From Candidatus Brevibacterium intestinigallinarum (GTDB taxonomy: Bacteria > Actinomycetota > Actinomycetes > Actinomycetales > Brevibacteriaceae): 7,997 bases of DNA. A program made the translations under genes and the position numbers. The DNA lies in the NCBI GenBank assembly GCA_019117325.1, contig DWZY01000289.1, positions 1 to 7,997 on the forward strand. The letters are read 5' to 3'. A model generated the notes under the pieces. That model saw nothing but the letters and a program-made list of their open reading frames with translations, made no database searches and had not been told where the DNA came from. This document shows, piece after piece, positions 4,831-7,997 of the stretch (position 1 is the first letter of the stretch; each line of letters begins with the position of its first letter).

Positions 4831-6566
4831 CGGATCTCCTCCTGGTCGTCGAGCCCGTTCTGGCGGCTGCGGGATCCCTGGGGAACGCGCTCCGCCTCGT
4901 CCGCCGCGGCGATCTCCGCAGCATCATCCTCCGACTCGTCGAAGTCTCCCGTCCGCTTCCGGATGAGCGAGAAGTCGAAATCATCCTTCTGCCGGAAGGA
5001 CATCGCGATGCACACGAGCGTGCTCACCGCGTAGGCGACGAGCGAGGCACTCAGTGTCGCGTAGTCGTGGAGGAAGCCGATGACGAAGGGCAGCGACACC
5101 AGGAAGGCCGCACCGGCGACGATCTGCGCCACGCGCAGGCCGAAGAAGCCGAACGCCATGAGACCCAGCACCACGGCGATTCCCACCGCCGAGAGCACGT
5201 CGACGAGCAGGCCGATGGGGCCCGCCAGCGGAACGAGCTCGAAGCGCACGGGGATGAAGAGCGCGAGAGCCGCGATGACAGACACCGTGAACGCCCGGTT
5301 CGTGACCCTGCCCCAGTAGAGGCTCGCCAGCACGGGGAACACGAGGGCGCCCCAGAGCGCACCCACGAACACCAGCAGATCGAGGATGTTGAGCTGCAGG
5401 CTGGCGAACGCGACCGCCGCGGCAGACGCCGCGACCATCGTGGCCCGACCGATGAACAGCATCTTCTTGGGATCCGCCTTCTCCTTGCCCGCGACGTTCT
5501 GGCCGTAGATGTCAGCCATCATGATCGACGACAGAGCGGCGAGGTCGGAGTCCGCCGTGGACGACAGCGCGCCGATGATCATGATGAAGAACAGGGCGAG
5601 GAGGATGCCCGGCAGGTAGCTCGCAGCCATCTCCGGGATGATGTTGTTGACGTCTCCGCCGGTGGGCTCGAAGCCCAGGTAGAGCGCCAGGACTCCCAGC
5701 ATGCCCACGCCGATGACCATCGCGCCGTAGCCCACCGTGGCCGTGATGAAGGTGGGCTTGATGAGGTCCTCCCGCACCGCGAACAGGCGCTGCGCGATCG
5801 TCTGGTTGCCGATCGCGTACGCGAGGACGGCGGCGATGTACGGGGCACCCTGGCCCAGGAACGCCTCGCTGGAGAAGAAGTTGCCCTGCTCCGCCGTGAG
5901 GTTCGCGGCACCCGTCTCGAAGGCGGAGGGGAAGTCCGCCGCGAAGAAGATGAACGGCACGATGATCGCGACCGCGCCCAGCATCGCCATGACCTGGATG
6001 AAGTCCGTGAGGACGGACGCGCGGAAGCCGGACCACAGCGTGTAGAGCAGGACGCCGGCCGCAACGGCCAGGACACCCTGGATGAATGTGAAGGGCGACA
6101 GCATCGAGATGAGCACGCCGCCCGCGATGTAGTTCGACATGAGGCTGATGACGCTGCCGACCACGTTGGAGCCGGCCAGCATGAGCTGGCTCGAGCGGCC
6201 GTGGCGGGCGTGCATGACCTCCGCGATGCTGTGCGCTCGCGGCGCGACCGTGCGGATGCGACGGCCGAAGGGGTAGATGAAGAGGATCATGAGGGCTCCC
6301 CAGAGCCCGTAGTGGATGGGTCCGGAGATGCCGTACTGGTATCCGGATGCGGCGGACGCGTACATCGACGACGCCCAGATCCAGGTCGCCGTCATGCTCG
6401 CGGCAGAGATGCCGAACCCGATCTTGTTGCCGGCGGTCATGTACTCGTCGGCGTTCTCCTTCTTCTTCCGGATGCCTCGCGAGATCCAGTAGGTGCCGCC
6501 GTAGAACAGCACCAGCAGCAGAACAACAGTCACGGCGCCGAACTGCACCGGTGAGGAGTCATTCAT
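4827..6566 (-). CDS. Sodium:solute symporter, DUR3-like branch
   Basis: The 579-residue membrane protein belongs to the SSS family (LeuT fold, about 13 helices), which couples solute import to sodium or proton entry. The first helix is about 8-28, followed by the cytoplasmic RGIRKKKENADEYMTAG loop common in the family. TATWIWASSMYASAASGYQYG (59-79) and ISGPIHYGLWG (80-90) resemble the urea transporter DUR3 branch. GALSSTADSDLAALSSI (332-348) contains the Ser/Thr residues expected at the sodium site (Ser335, Ser336, Thr337). A further helix group runs from about 370 to 525. The C-terminal tail from 527 is highly acidic and probably cytoplasmic. Substrate is not determined; urea or a related small nitrogen compound is a guess from the branch. 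The ATG at 6566 has GGAGG (complement of 6573-6577) 6 bases upstream; the open frame extends further upstream but with no transporter-like sequence. The gene is followed by the overlapping 45-aa subunit gene. Confidence 0.93.
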   Translation of the reverse strand: MNDSSPVQFGAVTVVLLLVLFYGGTYWISRGIRKKKENADEYMTAGNKIGFGISAASMTATWIWASSMYASAASGYQYGISGPIHYGLWGALMILFIYPFGRRIRTVAPRAHSIAEVMHARHGRSSQLMLAGSNVVGSVISLMSNYIAGGVLISMLSPFTFIQGVLAVAAGVLLYTLWSGFRASVLTDFIQVMAMLGAVAIIVPFIFFAADFPSAFETGAANLTAEQGNFFSSEAFLGQGAPYIAAVLAYAIGNQTIAQRLFAVREDLIKPTFITATVGYGAMVIGVGMLGVLALYLGFEPTGGDVNNIIPEMAASYLPGILLALFFIMIIGALSSTADSDLAALSSIMMADIYGQNVAGKEKADPKKMLFIGRATMVAASAAAVAFASLQLNILDLLVFVGALWGALVFPVLASLYWGRVTNRAFTVSVIAALALFIPVRFELVPLAGPIGLLVDVLSAVGIAVVLGLMAFGFFGLRVAQIVAGAAFLVSLPFVIGFLHDYATLSASLVAYAVSTLVCIAMSFRQKDDFDFSLIRKRTGDFDESEDDAAEIAAADEAERVPQGSRSRQNGLDDQEEIR

Positions 6567-6602
6567 GCGCCACCTCCCTCTTGACGTTGGGTGAGAATCT
6601 GT

Positions 6603-6628
6603 GCACCGGGCGGGAAGCCCGCCGGTGC
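6603..6628 (-). promoter_or_regulatory. Hairpin in the symporter leader, 36 bases before the start codon
   Basis: On the minus strand GCACCGGCGGG pairs with CCCGCCCGGTGC: 11 bp with one bulged base around a loop of three. It ends 36 bases before the ATG and about 23 before the ribosome site. There is no U-tract, so it is not an ordinary terminator. It may affect message stability or translation. Confidence 0.4.
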
Positions 6629-6745
6629 TCGGTCCTGCACGTCCCGTCCCGCGGGGGCGTGACTCCGCGGAAGGTATCGATGTGACGCGCGAATATGCCC
6701 CTGTGTCCTGCGACCACATCCTTCCCGTCGTCGTGCCGCTGCGGC

Positions 6746-6800
6746 CTGCCCGGCTGCCCCCGGGCAGGGGGCGTCGCAGGAGTGTGCGGGCACACTCCTG
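6746..6800 (-). promoter_or_regulatory. Tandem hairpins in the symporter leader
   Basis: Two adjacent hairpins are visible. The first, 6777-6786 with 6791-6800, has a perfect 10-bp stem (CAGGAGTGTG and its complement) and a four-base loop. The second, 6746-6753 with 6760-6767, has an 8-bp stem and a six-base loop. Nine bases separate them. A tandem arrangement in a leader can indicate an RNA switch or a terminator/antiterminator pair, but I match it to no known class. Confidence 0.4.
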
Positions 6801-6933
6801 TCCGGGTCTCTCTGGTGCGAGGTCGGCGCCCTGGATGGGCGTGGCTCGACAGCGCTGAGCGGCCTGGAGCACTCCGACGTGAGTTTCCGCGGACCGAAGC
6901 CTCTGCGGCGGAACTCAACCGAACTGAGAGCCA

Positions 6934-6980
6934 GCTGAGAACTGGCTCACAGATCAACACAGTAGCACGATGCTGAGAAC
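6934..6980. repeat. Repeated GCTGAGAAC motif around the candidate symporter promoter
   Basis: The 9-base sequence GCTGAGAAC occurs at 6934-6942 and 6972-6980, 38 bases apart. A near copy, GCTGAGAG, lies at 7037-7044. One full copy fills the spacer between the candidate -35 and -10 boxes and the other lies just downstream of the expected transcript start. That is how repressor half-sites are often placed, but three short matches could be chance. Confidence 0.3.
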
Positions 6981-6986
6981 CTGCAA
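6959..6986 (-). promoter_or_regulatory. Candidate distal promoter of the symporter operon
   Basis: On the minus strand TTGCAG (6986-6981), a 16-base spacer and TGC-TACTGT (-10 at 6964-6959 with an extended TG) form the best promoter-like pair in the region. A start near 6952 would give a leader of about 385 bases. A nearer promoter cannot be excluded. Confidence 0.35.
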
Positions 6987-7097
6987 CCTGCATGCGCATC
7001 CGGCACCAGCAGGGGGACGCGTCAGGAGGGGTGGACGCTGAGAGTCAACCCCATCGCGTGAGACGCACCACTCTTCTGCCGCGAGGGCTTTCTCGAG

Positions 7098-7126
7098 TTG
7101 GACCGAGGTCCCATCGTGGGTATAGT
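7098..7126 (+). promoter_or_regulatory. Promoter of tRNA-Lys
   Basis: TTGGAC (7098-7103) and TATAGT (7121-7126) are separated by exactly 17 bases. Both are close to the vegetative sigma consensus. The transcript would start about 7 bases before the mature tRNA. This is the best-formed promoter in the window. Confidence 0.85.
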
Positions 7127-7139
7127 TATCTCTCGTTGC

Positions 7140-7212
7140 GCACCTCTAGCTCAATTGGTAGAGCAACTGACTCTTAATCAGTGGGTTCCGGGTTCGAGTC
7201 CCGGGGGGTGTA
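7140..7212 (+). tRNA. tRNA-Lys (anticodon CTT)
   Basis: A full 73-base cloverleaf is visible. The acceptor stem is GCACCTC with GGGGTGT (two G-U pairs, including 1-72). The D arm is GCTC/GAGC around AATTGGTA. The anticodon arm is ACTGA/TCAGT around CTCTTAA, giving CTT (Lys). The T arm is CCGGG/CCCGG around TTCGAGT, and A73 is at 7212. The CCA end is not encoded (CAG follows), so it must be added after transcription. Confidence 0.97.
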
Positions 7213-7218
7213 CAGAAC

Positions 7219-7260
7219 ACGAAGGCCCGCCACCAGCACCAGCTGGCGGCGGGCCTTCGT
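7219..7260 (+). terminator. Terminator of tRNA-Lys
   Basis: A perfect 13-bp stem, 7219-7231 with 7248-7260, begins seven bases after the tRNA and encloses a 16-base loop. The arms read ACGAAGGCCCGCC and its complement. Only a weak T-containing tail follows, as is normal in high-GC actinobacteria. Confidence 0.85.
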
Positions 7261-7325
7261 CATTCCCGAATGGCCTGAGCCGGACAGGCCTATAACTCCA
7301 CTGCACCCGGCAGCACACAGCAGAA

Positions 7326-7352
7326 GGTCCCCGGACACCGTGTCCGGGGACC
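7326..7352. terminator. Hairpin downstream of the GroES-like gene
   Basis: GGTCCCCGGACA (7326-7337) pairs perfectly with 7341-7352 around a three-base loop. It lies 45 bases beyond the stop of the minus-strand GroES-like gene and faces the tRNA-Lys unit. It probably ends the minus-strand transcript. No strong U-tract is present. Confidence 0.78.
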
Positions 7353-7396
7353 GTCTCGCAGATCAGCGCGGCGGCTGCAGACGCGCGGCCTGAGAC

Positions 7397-7765
7397 TCAG
7401 AGGTAGAGGCCGGTCGCCTCATCCGTGTCCGATTCCGCGATCGCGTGGACGTCGCGCTCGCGCAGCAGGACGAAGGTCCTGGCCTCCAGCTCGACCTCGG
7501 ACAGCCCGTCCGGGTCGTAGAGGACGGAGTCACCGATCTCCACCTGCCGCACCAGCGGACCGGCAGCGGACACCGTGCCCCAGGCCAGCCGCTTGCCCAC
7601 GGCTGCGGTCGCCGGGATGAGGATGCCGGCGGACGACGTGCGCTCCCCCGCCTCCTTCTCCGGGCAGACCAGGAGCCGGTCGTGCAGCATGCGGATGCGG
7701 ACCTCGGGAGCGGTCTCCTCCCCGCCCGAGGCCGCGGGCACGCCAGTCGCAGAGCCGTCAGCCAC
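7397..7765 (-). CDS. Divergent GroES-like co-chaperonin (Cpn10 family)
   Basis: GroES forms a seven-membered lid for the GroEL chamber. From the GTG at 7765 the product is 122 residues. Residues 1-21 are a low-complexity extension not typical of GroES. The family core begins VRIRMLHDRLLV (22-33), followed by a mobile-loop region EAGERTSSAGILIP (38-51), where GILI occupies the place of the IVL GroEL-contact motif. Then come GTVSAAGP (63-70), VEIGDSVLYD (75-84) and FVLLRERDVHAI (98-109). The roof hairpin between AAGP and VEIGD is reduced to a few residues and the glycine pattern near GKYGGTEV is altered to DPDGLSEV. It is therefore a shortened paralogue rather than the main GroES, which normally sits beside groEL elsewhere. 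The GTG overlaps the upstream DUF3618 stop by eight bases. A TTG at 7801 would give 134 residues but a 44-base overlap and no ribosome site. Whether it binds GroEL is unknown. Confidence 0.82.
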   Translation of the reverse strand: MADGSATGVPAASGGEETAPEVRIRMLHDRLLVCPEKEAGERTSSAGILIPATAAVGKRLAWGTVSAAGPLVRQVEIGDSVLYDPDGLSEVELEARTFVLLRERDVHAIAESDTDEATGLYL

Positions 7766-7997
7766 GCCCGCCCCGGCTGGCGAAGAACCCGATCGTCGCA
7801 ACAGCGACCAGCAGGCCGCCGCCCACCAGCGCGAGGCGATCCATCTTGGGGGACCCCTGCTCGTCGATCACCAGCGAGCGCGCGGAATCCGCCGCGCGCG
7901 CGGTGAGAGCCTTGGGGTGCAGTCGCCCGACGAGCTCGTCGATCCCGGCGGCCAAGCGCTGCTCGCGCAGACGGATCGATTCGACGAGCTGGTCACG
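7758..7997 (-). CDS. DUF3618 small membrane protein (5' end outside window)
   Basis: The visible 79 C-terminal residues run off the right edge in frame. They contain RDQLVESIRLREQRLAAGID followed by ELVGRLHPKALTARAADSAR, the arginine-rich coiled helix of DUF3618 (pattern R-x2-L-x2-S/T-I-x-x-x-R-x2-L-x3-I-D-E-L-x-x-R-L-x-P-K). After a linker with DEQGSPKMDR comes a hydrophobic helix, about RLALVGGGLLVAVATIGFF, and a short basic tail SRGGRG. The family is widespread in actinobacteria and has no assigned function; an envelope or holin-like neighbourhood role is often proposed without proof. The true start is probably only a few residues beyond the window. Its stop overlaps the GroES-like start, so the two are one transcript. 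Confidence 0.85.
   Translation of the reverse strand, partial: RDQLVESIRLREQRLAAGIDELVGRLHPKALTARAADSARSLVIDEQGSPKMDRLALVGGGLLVAVATIGFFASRGGRG

Larger units (their letters stand above)
6567..7097 (-). other. Long structured intergenic region upstream of the symporter
   Basis: I find no credible protein gene in these 531 bases; open frames here lack ribosome sites and recognisable products. On the minus strand, which would be the symporter leader, it contains hairpins at 6928-6948 (7-bp stem, 7-base loop), 6777-6800 (10-bp perfect stem), 6746-6767 (8-bp stem) and 6603-6628. I compared the transcript by eye with glycine, guanidine (ykkC) and TPP riboswitch consensus motifs and found no match. 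Confidence 0.55.

Noticed and set aside
5067..6554. A 495-codon open frame on the plus strand, opposite the symporter gene
   Set aside because: It is the antisense of a well-supported SSS transporter; its product is a monotonous Arg/Asp/Glu/His mix with no fold-like pattern, as expected from GC-rich codon bias.
6660..6720. TGTGTCCTGCGACCACA as a CRP-like operator
   Set aside because: The TGTG and CACA halves are nine bases apart instead of eight and the flanking consensus bases are absent.
6780..6860. GAGAGACCC on the minus strand, reminiscent of a glycine riboswitch
   Set aside because: The following core GCCGAAGG...GCAA and the CTCTCAGG partner are missing, so the match is only the short AGAGAC element.

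Overview
The window is high-GC bacterial DNA with the codon bias, weak -10/-35 signals and tRNA sequences of an actinobacterium. I would guess a Micrococcales genome of the Brachybacterium/Dermabacteraceae type. That placement is inferred from general style, from a DUF3618 gene beside a GroES-like gene, and from a symporter paired with a tiny subunit; no marker gene was matched.

Layout from left to right. Positions 1-131 are the right end of an ISL3-type insertion sequence: the last 41 codons of a transposase plus the terminal inverted repeat. It abuts a broken large serine recombinase (132-572) whose frame runs into the antisense strand of a tRNA-His gene (508-584, minus). A very long hairpin (446-504) lies just past the 3' end of that tRNA. 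Together these look like the remains of an integrative element beside tRNA-His, later interrupted by the IS.

Positions 861-3512 hold two plus-strand envelope genes. One encodes a 574-aa single-pass membrane protein with a propeller-like outer domain. The other encodes a 264-aa secreted, acidic, low-complexity protein with a C-terminal membrane anchor that resembles a decayed sortase signal. Positions 3686-4608 form a two-gene unit: an unrecognised 118-aa protein overlapping by four bases a nicotinamidase (pncA, NAD salvage). A perfect 14-bp hairpin (4649-4680) separates it from a convergent minus-strand operon.

That operon encodes a DUR3-like sodium:solute symporter (4827-6566) and a 45-aa one-helix protein (4693-4830), again with a four-base overlap. 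Upstream is a long intergenic stretch (6567-7097) with several hairpins, a candidate distal promoter and a repeated short motif. Then come tRNA-Lys(CTT) with a good promoter (7098-7126) and a strong terminator (7219-7260), a second terminator (7326-7352), and on the minus strand a divergent GroES-like gene overlapping the end of a DUF3618 membrane protein gene that runs off the right edge.

Nothing here is a convincing new defence or mobile system. The best candidates for new biology are the unknown protein coupled to pncA, the symporter/micro-subunit pair with its structured leader, the shortened GroES paralogue, and the two-gene surface-protein locus.
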